NCBI RefSeq assembly: GCF_009857595.1
Contig: NZ_WWCU01000029.1
Span: 1 to 64,000, forward strand
Direction: 5' to 3'
Length of the DNA: 64,000 bases
From: Pseudoduganella aquatica
GTDB lineage: Bacteria; Pseudomonadota; Gammaproteobacteria; Burkholderiales; Burkholderiaceae_D
The notes beneath the pieces were generated by a model. It did no database searches, was not told where the DNA came from, and worked only from the letters and a program-made list of their open reading frames with translations. The position numbers were made by a program, and so were the translations under genes. This document shows, piece after piece, positions 53,173 to 64,000 of the stretch; the first letter of the stretch is position 1; every line of letters begins with the position of its first letter.

Positions 53173-53708
53173 TTGAGAATGAAGGACGTTTTGAGTCGCA
53201 GCACCGAGTTTCTGAGGTTGTCTTTGAGCGAGACGCGAACCGTCCACGTACCGGCAGGATCAGAAACCTCTCCAGTGAAACCAAGAACAGGTGCCGAAAG
53301 ATACATGTTGTAGGGGCTTCCTTTGAGAATGCCCTGAAAGCAAACGATGTCAGTTTGATGAATTGAAGTCGTTCCGTCCGGCCTTATTACGTCGAGGTCG
53401 CAGGTCAGGTTTGCTCGACCATCAGCAGTCAGCTTGGGGTTCGCGAAAAAGGTGAGAACGAACACTTGCTTGCCTTTTGCGACGGTCTTTGCCTCGTTAA
53501 AGTGCGGGACAGTATTAGAAGGCGTGTCCCATTTCTCGCGCCAATCTACATCCGACGTAACGAGCAACGAGCCCCCAAGTCCATTGAGCGAACGTCTAGC
53601 TTCTGTTTCGGGAGCTGGATTCCCTTTCGCATCCTTCCAATAGCCCTCCTGCCCAAACGCTGCAGACGCAATGGCGAGACCGAGAGAAATGATGGCTAGA
53701 TATTTCAT
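53169..53708 (-). CDS. Secreted hypothetical protein
   Basis: A 179-aa protein. The start MKYLAIISLGLAIASAAFGQ at 53708 gives a good signal peptide (cleavage near AFG-QE); an in-frame upstream start adds 18 residues and spoils it. The mature part has WKDAKGNPAPETEARRSLNG, a beta-strand-rich middle (VFVLTFFANPKLTADGRANL) and a C-terminal GEVSDPAGTWTVRVSLKDNL block that resembles an Ig-like or lectin-like beta sandwich. No named family. It is the first gene of a three-gene coupled cassette. Confidence 0.7.
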   Translation of the reverse strand: MKYLAIISLGLAIASAAFGQEGYWKDAKGNPAPETEARRSLNGLGGSLLVTSDVDWREKWDTPSNTVPHFNEAKTVAKGKQVFVLTFFANPKLTADGRANLTCDLDVIRPDGTTSIHQTDIVCFQGILKGSPYNMYLSAPVLGFTGEVSDPAGTWTVRVSLKDNLRNSVLRLKTSFILK

Positions 53709-53875
53709 GGACGGCCAATATCTCACGTTAACACTTGCGATAAAAAAATGTGTTGCATTCATAAGCTCCCAAAATCTAAAATAATTCCAAACATGATGAC
53801 CAGGTGATTCTGGCCGATTGCCGCCTAATACCGCTACTCAATGCAAGCCAAGGTACAGCTTAGAGAATTTATTAC

Positions 53876-54313
53876 TTAGTCCGTGAAATTTCCAAGAACA
53901 TCAAAAACATCGGAAGCAAATTCCAAGATATCTCCAAGCCCATCAATGCTGCTGGAGGAAGAACTGCCTGGCACGCACTGGCCTATATTCGACAGGTCCG
54001 CCTGCCTCGGCGGCTCGACCAGTTCCAGCAGGCGGGAAAACTGACCGGCCTCCAGCCAAAGACCCAGGCACTGTCTGCAAGCGCACATGGCAACGCCTTG
54101 GTAATCAATGGGCTTCATCGCCTGACCGTCCACTGGGCAAGGCTGAACGCCGGCGGAGTCGCGCTGCTGGTGCAGTTGCAATGCCACGTGTGCACGCAAT
54201 TCAGGTAGCAAGCTACCGCTCAAGGACACGCCCAGGCATTGCGGGCAGCGGTGAATCCGGTGGCCGCCAAAGCTGGCAAGCGTTAATTGTGCGTCGTCAA
54301 CCGGACAAAGCAT
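53876..54313 (-). CDS. TFIIB-type zinc-ribbon protein
   Basis: A 145-aa protein with two zinc-ribbon (zf-TFIIB) units. The first is CPVDDAQLTL...HRCPQCLGVSL (about 3-32). The second is CPVDGQAMKPIDYQGVAMCA, then CRQCLGLWLEAGQFSRLLEL (about 59-97). The second keeps the full CxxxxxL...CxxCxGxWL/xExxxL pattern; the first lacks the W/E part. The tail is acidic with a run of Ser. Such proteins are of unknown function and often lie beside membrane or phage-derived genes. It ends the accessory patch before the gcv promoter. Confidence 0.8.
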   Translation of the reverse strand: MLCPVDDAQLTLASFGGHRIHRCPQCLGVSLSGSLLPELRAHVALQLHQQRDSAGVQPCPVDGQAMKPIDYQGVAMCACRQCLGLWLEAGQFSRLLELVEPPRQADLSNIGQCVPGSSSSSSIDGLGDILEFASDVFDVLGNFTD

Positions 54314-54427
54314 GGGCGCCCTTTCGGAATAAGAATGCCCGTGAGATTACCAGATTGTCAGAGAGGAAAAGTCACAAATACTCACCGTCGGACCGCCTCA
54401 GCCGGCGCCCTCGCCGGCCCCGCAAGA

Positions 54428-54456
54428 TTGACATAAAGCCCCTTCTGGCATATATT
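54428..54456 (+). promoter_or_regulatory. Sigma70 promoter of the gcv operon
   Basis: TTGACA (54428-54433), 17 bp, TATATT (54451-54456). The -35 is perfect and the -10 matches at five of six. The expected start site near 54463 puts the glycine riboswitch at the very 5' end of the transcript. Confidence 0.85.
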
Positions 54457-54467
54457 CCTCAGTCTTG

Positions 54468-54666
54468 ATCGGGAGAGGGCAAACTCGCGTTGCCGCCGAA
54501 GGGGCACTACCCAAAAACTCTCAGGCAAAAGGACCGGTCAAGGGCCAGCGGCGCACCGCGCAGCTGGGTCAAACTCTGGAGAGCGGCTGCGGCACCACGC
54601 CAGCAGCCCACCGAAGGGGCGTGCGGATGCCATTCCGCTATCTCTCAGGTACCAAGGACAGAGGGG
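54468..54666 (+). promoter_or_regulatory. Tandem glycine riboswitch
   Basis: Two consecutive aptamers precede gcvT. The first runs from GGGAGAGGGCAAACTC through GCCGCCGAAGGGGCA to CTCTCAGGCAAAAGGACCG. The second runs from CTGGAGAGCGGCTGC through CACCGAAGGGGCG to CTCTCAGGTACCAAGGACAG. Each has the family's GCCGAAGGGGC-type core, CUCUCAGG and AAAGGAC strands. Glycine binding normally switches the gcv operon on. About 60 nt between its end and gcvT form the expression platform, with a T-rich stretch (TTTTGCTTCTGTT) at 54688-54700. Confidence 0.93.
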
Positions 54667-54726
54667 TTCGTCGCATTGTGCTGTGCATTTTGCTTCTGTT
54701 AACTCCTATATCTATTGGACCGCCCC

Positions 54727-55848
54727 ATGACGCTCAAAGCGACCCCACTCAATGCCGCACACCGCGCCCTCAATGCACGCATGGTCGATTTCGGCGGCTG
54801 GGACATGCCAGTTAACTACGGTTCGCAAATCGAAGAACACCACGCGGTGCGCACCGACGTCGGCATGTTCGACGTAGCCCACATGTGCGTGGTCGATATC
54901 AAGGGCGACAACACCCGCGCATTCCTGCGCGGCCTGCTGGCCAACAACGTCGACAAGCTGCAAGTCTCCGGCAAGGCGCTCTACTCCTGCATGCTGAACC
55001 CGCAAGGCTTCGTGATCGACGACCTGATCGTCTACTTCATCAACGAGAGCTGGTTCCGCCTGGTGGTCAACGCCGGCACCGCCGAGAAAGACGTGGCGTG
55101 GATGCAGGCGCAGAACACAGCCACCGGCTCGGGCGTGACCATCACCCAGCGCAGGGACGGCGCCAACGCCATGGCCCTGATCGCCGTGCAAGGCCCGAAC
55201 GCCCGCGCAAAAGTATGGGAAGTGATCGCCGGTTCGCAGGACGCCACCGCCGACATGAAGCCGTTCAACGTGGCCTTCGTGCCGAACACCATCTTCGGCG
55301 AGGCGATGATCGCCCGCACCGGCTACACCGGCGAAGACGGTTTTGAAATCGGCGTGGCGGCGGAACAGGCCGAGGCGCTGTGGAACGCGCTGAACGCGGC
55401 CAGCGTGAAGCCTGCCGGCCTGGGCGCGCGCGACACGCTGCGCCTGGAAGCGGGCATGAACCTGTACGGCCAGGACATGGACGAAACCGTGAACCCGCTG
55501 GACGCAGGCCTGGCATGGACCATCGACCTGGTGTCCGAGCGCGACTTCGTAGGCAAGGCCGCTCTGCAAGCCATGGGCCAAAACGCCCAGTTCGTGGGCC
55601 TGATCCTGCGCGAAAAAGGCGGCGTGCTGCGCGCGCACCAGAAGGTGATCGTGGCGGGCTCCGAGCAGACCGGCGAGATCACCAGCGGCACCTTCAGCCC
55701 GACCATGCAGCAAGCCATTGCGCTGGCGCGCGTGCCGAACGGCGTGGCCGTGGGCGACACCGTGCACGTGGAAATCCGCGACAAGAAACTGGCCGCCACG
55801 GTTGTAAAGTTGCCGTTCGTGCGCAACGGTAAAATCCTGGTAGCCTGA
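54727..55848 (+). CDS. gcvT: Glycine cleavage system T protein (aminomethyltransferase)
   Basis: A 373-aa folate-dependent enzyme of the glycine cleavage system. The start MTLKATPLNAAHRALNARMV at 54727 is preferred over a TTG four codons upstream. Motifs: MVDFGGWDMPVNYGSQIEEH, GMFDVAHMC (the usual DVSHM is DVAHM here), GYTGEDGFEI, the Asp of the folate site in the RTGYTGEDG region, and ITSGTFSPTMQQAIALARVP. It transfers the methylene from lipoyl-bound aminomethyl to tetrahydrofolate. First gene of gcvT-gcvH-gcvP, under the riboswitch. Confidence 0.96.
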   Translation: MTLKATPLNAAHRALNARMVDFGGWDMPVNYGSQIEEHHAVRTDVGMFDVAHMCVVDIKGDNTRAFLRGLLANNVDKLQVSGKALYSCMLNPQGFVIDDLIVYFINESWFRLVVNAGTAEKDVAWMQAQNTATGSGVTITQRRDGANAMALIAVQGPNARAKVWEVIAGSQDATADMKPFNVAFVPNTIFGEAMIARTGYTGEDGFEIGVAAEQAEALWNALNAASVKPAGLGARDTLRLEAGMNLYGQDMDETVNPLDAGLAWTIDLVSERDFVGKAALQAMGQNAQFVGLILREKGGVLRAHQKVIVAGSEQTGEITSGTFSPTMQQAIALARVPNGVAVGDTVHVEIRDKKLAATVVKLPFVRNGKILVA

Positions 55849-55887
55849 CCCTCGAATTCTTAGAACACAACCCAACTGGAGCTAGAC

Positions 55888-56271
55888 ATGAGCAATATTC
55901 CTGCAGACCTGAAGTACACCGAGTCCCACGAGTGGGTACGCGCTGAAGCCGACGGCACCGTGACCGTCGGCATCACCGAGTTCGCGCAGGACGCACTGGG
56001 CGATATCGTGTTTGTCGAACTGCCGAAAGTCGGCACCACCTACGGCGCCGGCGACGACGCAGCCGTGGTGGAATCGGTGAAAGCCGCTTCCGACATCTAC
56101 GCGCCGATCGCAGGCGAAGTGGTAGCAGTGAACGACGCCGTGGTGGACGCGCCTGAATCGATCAACACCGACGCCTACGCCGCCTGGCTGTTCAAGATCA
56201 AGCCGGCCGACGCAGCCGCCATCAACGGCCTGCTCGACGCCGCTGCCTACGGCAAGACCACCGAAGGCTAA
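55888..56271 (+). CDS. gcvH: Glycine cleavage system H protein
   Basis: A 127-aa lipoyl carrier. The lipoyl-Lys is Lys65 in AVVESVKAASDIYAP; TESHEWVRAEADGTVTVGIT and FAQDALGDIVFVELP are conserved. It shuttles the aminomethyl group between GcvP and GcvT. It starts 39 bp after gcvT. Confidence 0.97.
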   Translation: MSNIPADLKYTESHEWVRAEADGTVTVGITEFAQDALGDIVFVELPKVGTTYGAGDDAAVVESVKAASDIYAPIAGEVVAVNDAVVDAPESINTDAYAAWLFKIKPADAAAINGLLDAAAYGKTTEG

Positions 56272-56284
56272 TCAGCCTATGTAT

Positions 56285-56376
56285 GTAGGGCGGGTTAGCG
56301 CGCAGCGCGTAACCCGCCGGCGCCGCCAGCGGCCCATGCATGGCGGGTTACGGCCTCCGGCCTAACCCGCCCTACG
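56285..56376. repeat. Paired REP-like palindromes (BIME-like)
   Basis: Two hairpin units in the 130-bp gap between gcvH and gcvP: GTAGGGCGGGTTA...TAACCCGCC (56285-56318) and TGGCGGGTTA...TAACCCGCCCTAC (56340-56376). They are inverted relative to one another, which is the layout of bacterial interspersed mosaic elements. Their position inside the operon could lower gcvP expression relative to gcvTH or stabilise the upstream mRNA. Confidence 0.85.
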
Positions 56377-56401
56377 AATTCTTCACATCTCCTCCGCCAT
56401 C

Positions 56402-59293
<2,892 letters not shown>

Positions 59294-59301
59294 TAAGGAC
59301 A

Positions 59302-59331
59302 CGCCCGGTTCACGAACCGGGCGTTTTTTTA
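59302..59331 (+). terminator. Rho-independent terminator of gcv operon
   Basis: CGCCCGGTTC and GAACCGGGCG arms (10 bp) with a short loop, followed directly by TTTTTTT. A textbook intrinsic terminator, 8 bp past the gcvP stop. Confidence 0.92.
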
Positions 59332-59345
59332 TCTGCTGCGCAGGC

Positions 59346-59430
59346 ATGGCGGGTTACGCACTACGTGCTAACCCGCCCTACATTGCCGGACTTATCGTAG
59401 GGCGGGTTAGCGCACCGCGCGTAACCCGCC
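59346..59430. repeat. Paired REP-like palindromes (BIME-like)
   Basis: The same two-unit layout as at 56285-56376: ATGGCGGGTTACG...CTAACCCGCCCTAC (59346-59381) and GTAGGGCGGGTTAGC...GCGTAACCCGCC (59397-59430). It lies between the gcvP terminator and the convergent 566-aa gene. Confidence 0.85.
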
Positions 59431-59434
59431 AACC

Positions 59435-61135
59435 TCACCAGCCCAGATCGAGCTCGATATCGCCGTCTTCATTGAGCTGCACGCGGCGGCAGCCCGGCTG
59501 CGGCCCGGACGGCAGCACGAGCTGCCCGGCCATCTGGTTGAACAGTTCGGTGGCCGCGACGCTGAAACCGGCCACCACCTCCTGCTGCACCGCGCCCAGG
59601 CTGGCCGGGTTGCCTTCCCACTCATTGCTCAGTTTGTTCATATTGAGCAAGTGCCCCAGCGCGTCCGACACCATATACATGCCCACCACGCCGGAGTCCG
59701 TCGCCGCCGGCGAGCGCTTGGGCGTGACCATCACGCGGATCGCACCCAGGTCGTCGGCCAGGAACTGCAGGCGCATGGCCCAGTGCATGGTGCTGCGCGC
59801 CCAGCCTTTGCCGAGGTTGACCTTGCGGTTGAACAGCGCCATCTTCTGGCTGGCCCGGTCCCATTCATAGCGCATCAGCGAGCTGTACAAGTCGACCGTC
59901 AGGCGCGGCACGCCCATGCTGTCCGGCTGGCTGGACACGGTCACGCTGAACTGCAGGTCCTGCTCCGATTCCCGCACATGGGACAGGCGGTTGCCTTCGC
60001 GCCAGTGCAGCAGCACATGGTCGCGGTAGCCCCAGCCGCCCGAATTGGCCACGAACTGGGCGCGCACGCCGTTGTCCATGGTGGCCGAGACACCGGATTT
60101 CTCGTTGAACGACTCTTCCCGGTTCAGCCCTCCGTCCAGCGCCACGCGCAAGTTGCGGTAATCCGGCAGCTGGTTCAGGCGCTCCTGGATGGGGTCGATC
60201 AGCAGCGGCTTCAGGAAACGCTTGAAAAACACCTCGCGCGACAGCACGGCGCGCGCTGCGCAGCCTGGCGCATAGCCGGGGCGCACTGCTGCCAGGCCGG
60301 GGCCGCCCGCCACGCCGCGCCCGTCCGAACTGGCTTTGCGGCCCAGCATGTGCAGCAGGTTCAAGGTGCCGGCCGCCGCCACGCTGACGCTGCCAGCCTG
60401 CAAACGGCTCAGCGTGTCCTCGCCCGGCGTGGCGCGCACGGCGGCGTAGCCCAGCACGAAGGCGGCGCCGGTTTCGGCCAGGCCTTTCAGCCAGGCGCCG
60501 ATAAAGTTGACAAAATTGCCGGCCAGCACCGGGTTGTCCGTGCCGAGCTTGCTGCGCGACTCGTCGGCGTGCATCAGGTCGCTATGGTCGAAGTCCAGGG
60601 TCAGCGCGTGCAGGCGGTAGCGGGTCTCGTCGAAGCGCATCAGGGCGCGCGCGCAATCGGCGCTGGCGCCGCGCAGCGCGTCGTCCAGCGTCACCGGCGC
60701 CAGTTGCAGTTTGACATTGAAGGTTAATTTCCATCCAGCAACAGACTGCTTGAGCACGCTGCTGCGGTTGCCGAACGCATTGTAGAAGGACATGTTGCCA
60801 CTGGTAAATAACAACTCCAGGCTGGCGCTGCGCGGGGTGGCGGCGTCCAGGGTCAGTTGCGGTACAGCAACACGCACCCGATCCGCATCCGCTCCGCCTA
60901 TCACAAGGCCTGATTCTTCCAGGTTGCCCACGAGCACTTCGGACGGCAGCTTGCCCGATTTTTGCAGCCCGGCCAACTGCCCGCGCAGGGTCTCGGGAGC
61001 GAGCGCCCAGACCAGATCGTAGCCGCCCAAAGCGGCGGGCGAGTGCAAGGCCGAACCCTGGGGAGGCAGGCTCATGGTACGCATGCCGCCCGCTTCGACT
61101 GCGTTGCTAAAGGTAAACATGGATATGTTTGACAT
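59435..61135 (-). CDS. Large hypothetical protein, possibly P47/TULIP-like
   Basis: A 566-aa protein (MSNISMFTFSNAVEAGGMRT and following) without a signal peptide or TM. The segment GGYDLVWALAPETLRGQLAG (about 38-57) recalls the start of Clostridium P47/OrfX and other TULIP-like (lipid-binding) proteins, which begin with a YDWDTV.AI.....N-type motif. Later blocks (LTFNVKLQLAPVTLDD, SHVRESEQDLQFSVTVSSQP, LYSSLMRYEWDRASQKMALF) are long beta strands with amphipathic spacing, as in tubular lipid-binding folds. The similarity is weak and the family is not certain. It is divergent from the STAND regulator at 61285 (149-bp gap), so the two may form one system. Confidence 0.7.
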   Translation of the reverse strand: MSNISMFTFSNAVEAGGMRTMSLPPQGSALHSPAALGGYDLVWALAPETLRGQLAGLQKSGKLPSEVLVGNLEESGLVIGGADADRVRVAVPQLTLDAATPRSASLELLFTSGNMSFYNAFGNRSSVLKQSVAGWKLTFNVKLQLAPVTLDDALRGASADCARALMRFDETRYRLHALTLDFDHSDLMHADESRSKLGTDNPVLAGNFVNFIGAWLKGLAETGAAFVLGYAAVRATPGEDTLSRLQAGSVSVAAAGTLNLLHMLGRKASSDGRGVAGGPGLAAVRPGYAPGCAARAVLSREVFFKRFLKPLLIDPIQERLNQLPDYRNLRVALDGGLNREESFNEKSGVSATMDNGVRAQFVANSGGWGYRDHVLLHWREGNRLSHVRESEQDLQFSVTVSSQPDSMGVPRLTVDLYSSLMRYEWDRASQKMALFNRKVNLGKGWARSTMHWAMRLQFLADDLGAIRVMVTPKRSPAATDSGVVGMYMVSDALGHLLNMNKLSNEWEGNPASLGAVQQEVVAGFSVAATELFNQMAGQLVLPSGPQPGCRRVQLNEDGDIELDLGW

Positions 61136-61284
61136 CTTATATTCTTTCTTGAGGAACTGCTAATATCTAGCCTGATTGCATGGATGTACTGTAATGTTGA
61201 TTACCTTCCGGCGCCTTCCTGAAATCTTCCGGCGATGCAAGGCATTGATTTTTATCAAGAAATAATTTGATCATAGGCAGCACA

Positions 61285-64000
61285 ATGAGCGATAGGGGCT
61301 TTCGTTTCGGCGAATGGCAAATCAATCCAGACAGCAATACATTGCATAATGGAAATGAAAGTAGTCAGTTGGAACCGCGAGCAATGGACGTTTTGCGCTA
61401 TTTGTGCCGCCACGCCGGTGCCGTGATACCTGCCGAGGAGCTGCTGCAAAGCTGCTGGGGCAATGCCGAACTGGGTGACAATCCGGTGCACAAAGCCATC
61501 ACGCAACTGCGCCGCGCGCTTGGCGATTCGAGCACGGAACCGCGTTTTATCGAGACCATCCGCAAGCGCGGCTACCGCGCCATCGCGCCCGTCACCGCCA
61601 ACGTGGCCGCCGACGAGGGCGGCTGGCTGCAGGGTTCCCCCTTCCGCGGACTGGAAGCTTTTCAGGAAAATCACGCCGCCGTGTTCTTCGGCCGCATGCA
61701 GGCAGTCGCCCAGTTGCGCGACCTGGTGCGCAAGCAAACCACCGGCGGCTGCGCCATGGGACTGGTGCTGGGGCCGTCCGGTTCCGGCAAAACCTCGCTG
61801 GTGCGCGCCGGCCTGCTGCCCCAATTGATGAAAAGCCTGAACAGCGTGGCCGAGCCGGTGGCGCTCGAATGCACGCTGTATATGGACTGCGCGGACCTGG
61901 CCGAAGGCGGCCTGTTCCAGGCGCTGGCCGCCGTGCTGCTGGATACCGAACTGGACGGCAAGCTGCTGTTCAGCGGCGACAATGCCGAAGCGCTGGCCAA
62001 GCGCCTCGAAAGCGCGCACAGCGACGCGGTGATAGAACGGCTGCGCCACGCCGGCCGCCGGCCCCGCGTCGGCCTGTTTGTCGACCGCCTGGAAGCCATC
62101 TTCCGCGCGCCCGGCATGAACGACGACACGCGCGCCCGTTTTATTGCCCTGCTGGAACAGATGGCGCGCTCCGGCGCCGTGCTGGTGATGCTGGCCTGCC
62201 GCAACGATTTCTACCCGGACGTGATCGCCCTGCCCGCGCTGATGGCGCTCAAGGCGCGCGGCGGCCACTTCGACCTGAGTCCGCCCGAAGGCGCGGACAT
62301 CGCCCAGATCGTGCGCCAGCCCGCGCGCGCGGCGCAGCTGCGCTTCGAGCAGGACCCGGTCAGCGGCGCCAGCCTGGACGACGTGCTGTGCGACGCCGCC
62401 CGCGGCAGCCCGGATACCTTGCCGCTATTACAATACTGCCTCAATGAACTGTACCGCCAGCGCGGCGAGGACGGCACGCTGCGCTTCTCGGTCTTTGCGG
62501 AGCTGGGCGGCATCGACGGCGCCATTGCCGCCCGCGCCGAGCAGGTGGTGGAAGCGCTGGAACCGTCGCAGCGCGCCGCCCTGCCCCATGTGCTGTCGCT
62601 GCTGGTGGACCTGTCGGAAGAACAAGGCCCGGTCACGGCGCGCCGCGCCGCCTGGTCCTCGCTGGACGGCGCCGAGGCGCAGGCGCTGGTGCGCGCACTG
62701 GTCGAAGCACGCCTGTTCGTGAGCGAGCTGGCCAGCGACGTGGCCAGTTTCGGCGTCACCCACGAGGCGCTGCTGCGGCGCTGGCCGCGCGTGGCTGACT
62801 GGATAGAACAGCACCGCCACGCGCTGCAGGTGCGCACCCGCATCGGCCACGACGCGGAACGCTGGGCCGCCGCCGGCCGCCCGCGCGACCTGCTGCTGCC
62901 GCGCGGCAGCCAGGTCAACCAGGCCCGCGCGCTGCTGGACATGGACGGCTTTACGCTGGCGCCGCAGGAGCAGGAATACGTGCGCGTGTCCATGCAGAAA
63001 GTGAAGCTGGCCGAACGCCTGAAGCTGGCCATGATGGCGGGCGTGACCCTACTGGCGGTGCTGGCCGTGATACTCGGCATCGCCGCCCGCAACGCCGAGC
63101 GCGACGCCGAGCAGCAGCGCACCGAGGCCGAGGGCCTGATGAGCTATATGCTGGGCGAATTCGTGGAAAAACTGCGCCCCCTGGGCCGCCTCGACCTGCT
63201 CGACGGCATCAGCGGCAAGGCCCTGGCCTACCTCTCCGCCGCGCAAAGCACGGACGCCAGCCCCACCACGCTGGAACAGCGCGTGAAAGCGCTGCACGTC
63301 ATTGCGGAGGTGAATATCGCGCGCTCCAACCCCGCCAAGGCCACCGAAGCCCTGCAGGCTGCGCACGCTATCCTGCTCAAGCTTGAGCGCACCGGCAGCG
63401 ACCGCAAAGCGCTGTACAAGGCGCTGGGCGCAAACGCCTTCTACCAGGGACAGATCCACCTGTCGCGCGCGGAACTGGACCCGGCTGAAAAGTTCTTCAA
63501 GGAGTATCGCGAGCACAGCAACAGCCTGGCCGCGAGCGATCCCGATGATGCGGACGGCTGGATGGAGCAGTCCTACGCGCACAGCAACCTGGGCGCGGTG
63601 GCGATGCGCCGCAGCCAATACGAAGCGGCCGCCGACGCCTTCGCCAAGTCGGTGGAATTGAAGCAGCGCGTGCTGGCCAGCGGCACCGGCACCCCGAAAC
63701 TGCCGGCCGACCTGGCCAACACGATTTCCTGGCTGGCCGAAGCCAAGGCCAAGCAAGGTTTGCTGAATGAAGCCATGGCGCTGTACCAGCGCGAAGAGGA
63801 ACTGGTGCGCCCGCTGCACAACTCGGCGCCCAGCGACGCGCTGTGGACTTACCGCCTGGCCAACGCGCTGACCTACCAGGGCGAATTGCGCCTGGCGCTG
63901 GGGCAGCGCGGTGAGGCGCGCGCCAACCTGCACGACGCCGAAAGCCTGCTGCGCGACGTGGTGAAGCAGGATCCCAGCAACCGCCACTGGCTGACCAATC
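61285..64000 (+). CDS. CadC-like winged-helix / nSTAND1 ATPase / TM / TPR signalling protein, partial
   Basis: From the ATG at 61285 the frame is open to the window end (905 codons visible), so the C-terminus is missing. Residues 5-102 are an OmpR-type winged helix (FRFGEWQINPDSNTLHNGNE, AITQLRRALGDSS, RKRGYRAI). Residues about 117-400 are an nSTAND1 ATPase (SPFRGLEAFQENHAAVFFGR, Walker A GPSGSGKTS at 163-171, LFVDRLEAIF Walker B, LLQYCLNELYRQRG). A TM segment is at about 578-600 (LAMMAGVTLLAVLAVILGIA), then TPR-like repeats (about 650-905) on the far side of the membrane. The form suggests a membrane-anchored transcription regulator that senses an envelope signal and drives genes nearby, probably the divergent 59435-61135 gene. 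Confidence 0.88.
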   Translation, partial: MSDRGFRFGEWQINPDSNTLHNGNESSQLEPRAMDVLRYLCRHAGAVIPAEELLQSCWGNAELGDNPVHKAITQLRRALGDSSTEPRFIETIRKRGYRAIAPVTANVAADEGGWLQGSPFRGLEAFQENHAAVFFGRMQAVAQLRDLVRKQTTGGCAMGLVLGPSGSGKTSLVRAGLLPQLMKSLNSVAEPVALECTLYMDCADLAEGGLFQALAAVLLDTELDGKLLFSGDNAEALAKRLESAHSDAVIERLRHAGRRPRVGLFVDRLEAIFRAPGMNDDTRARFIALLEQMARSGAVLVMLACRNDFYPDVIALPALMALKARGGHFDLSPPEGADIAQIVRQPARAAQLRFEQDPVSGASLDDVLCDAARGSPDTLPLLQYCLNELYRQRGEDGTLRFSVFAELGGIDGAIAARAEQVVEALEPSQRAALPHVLSLLVDLSEEQGPVTARRAAWSSLDGAEAQALVRALVEARLFVSELASDVASFGVTHEALLRRWPRVADWIEQHRHALQVRTRIGHDAERWAAAGRPRDLLLPRGSQVNQARALLDMDGFTLAPQEQEYVRVSMQKVKLAERLKLAMMAGVTLLAVLAVILGIAARNAERDAEQQRTEAEGLMSYMLGEFVEKLRPLGRLDLLDGISGKALAYLSAAQSTDASPTTLEQRVKALHVIAEVNIARSNPAKATEALQAAHAILLKLERTGSDRKALYKALGANAFYQGQIHLSRAELDPAEKFFKEYREHSNSLAASDPDDADGWMEQSYAHSNLGAVAMRRSQYEAAADAFAKSVELKQRVLASGTGTPKLPADLANTISWLAEAKAKQGLLNEAMALYQREEELVRPLHNSAPSDALWTYRLANALTYQGELRLALGQRGEARANLHDAESLLRDVVKQDPSNRHWLTN

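Noticed and set aside
53173..53247. Longer form of the 51-codon gene starting at 53247
   Set aside because: The extension lies inside the coding end of the upstream secreted protein, and the ATGA overlap at 53172 is a better start.

Overview
This is a high-GC chromosomal window from a betaproteobacterium, most likely an Oxalobacteraceae member of the Massilia/Duganella/Janthinobacterium type. The reasons are the Burkholderiales-type housekeeping neighbourhoods (recJ next to an RpfE-type protein, def-galU-ligA-zipA-smc, lolD with two LolC/E permeases, riboswitch-controlled gcvTHP, a DUF1631 protein) and the dispersed GTAGGGCGGGTTA palindromes. No rRNA, tRNA or CRISPR array was seen.

Layout. 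(1) 1-1139: two tandem paralogous genes of unknown function, the first cut by the window edge. (2) 1302-6998: a Cpx-type envelope-stress locus. cpxR-cpxA run rightward. A CpxP/Spy-like protein, a Ser/Gly-rich protein and an intradiol dioxygenase-like Tat lipoprotein run leftward as an apparent operon. Two exact GTAAA-N5-GTAAA CpxR boxes lie between the two units. A third lies upstream of a FlxA-like gene, and a Ysc84-type lipoprotein follows. (3) 7093-13402: dcd, a ParE-type toxin gene broken by an in-frame stop beside its intact putative antitoxin, two alpha/beta hydrolases, comEC and a small membrane protein. (4) 13439-28843: housekeeping genes tatD, lolD, two lolC/E, an RpfE-type gene, recJ, def, galU, ligA (with an extra segment before BRCT), zipA and smc, several joined by 4-bp overlaps.

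(5) 28947-45302: the most interesting region. An aldehyde dehydrogenase/GMC alcohol dehydrogenase pair is divergent from a large MalT/AlkS-like LuxR regulator, which is followed by DUF1302, DUF1329, YCF48-like and MMPL/RND genes. Three copies of a 16-bp TCCCC...GGGA palindrome sit exactly in the two intergenic regions where such a regulator should act. Next comes a secreted SdsA-type alkyl sulfatase divergent from a LysR regulator with its own T-N11-A dyad. Together the genes fit uptake and oxidation of a hydrophobic alcohol, possibly the alkanol released from alkyl sulfates; this is inference.

(6) 45327-54313: a low-molecular-weight phosphatase, DUF1631, a small Arg/Ser-rich protein and a ClpP-like protease lead into an accessory patch. 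The patch holds a doubly broken GNAT gene, a second small phosphatase, an IS30 element with 29-bp inverted repeats, a translationally coupled three-gene cassette of unknown proteins (including one of 51 codons) and a zinc-ribbon protein. (7) 54428-59331: a textbook sigma70 promoter, tandem glycine riboswitch, gcvT, gcvH, gcvP and a terminator, with REP-like palindromes around them. (8) 59435-64000: a 566-aa protein of unknown function with weak resemblance to P47/TULIP proteins, divergent from a CadC-like winged-helix/STAND-ATPase/TPR signalling protein that runs off the right edge.
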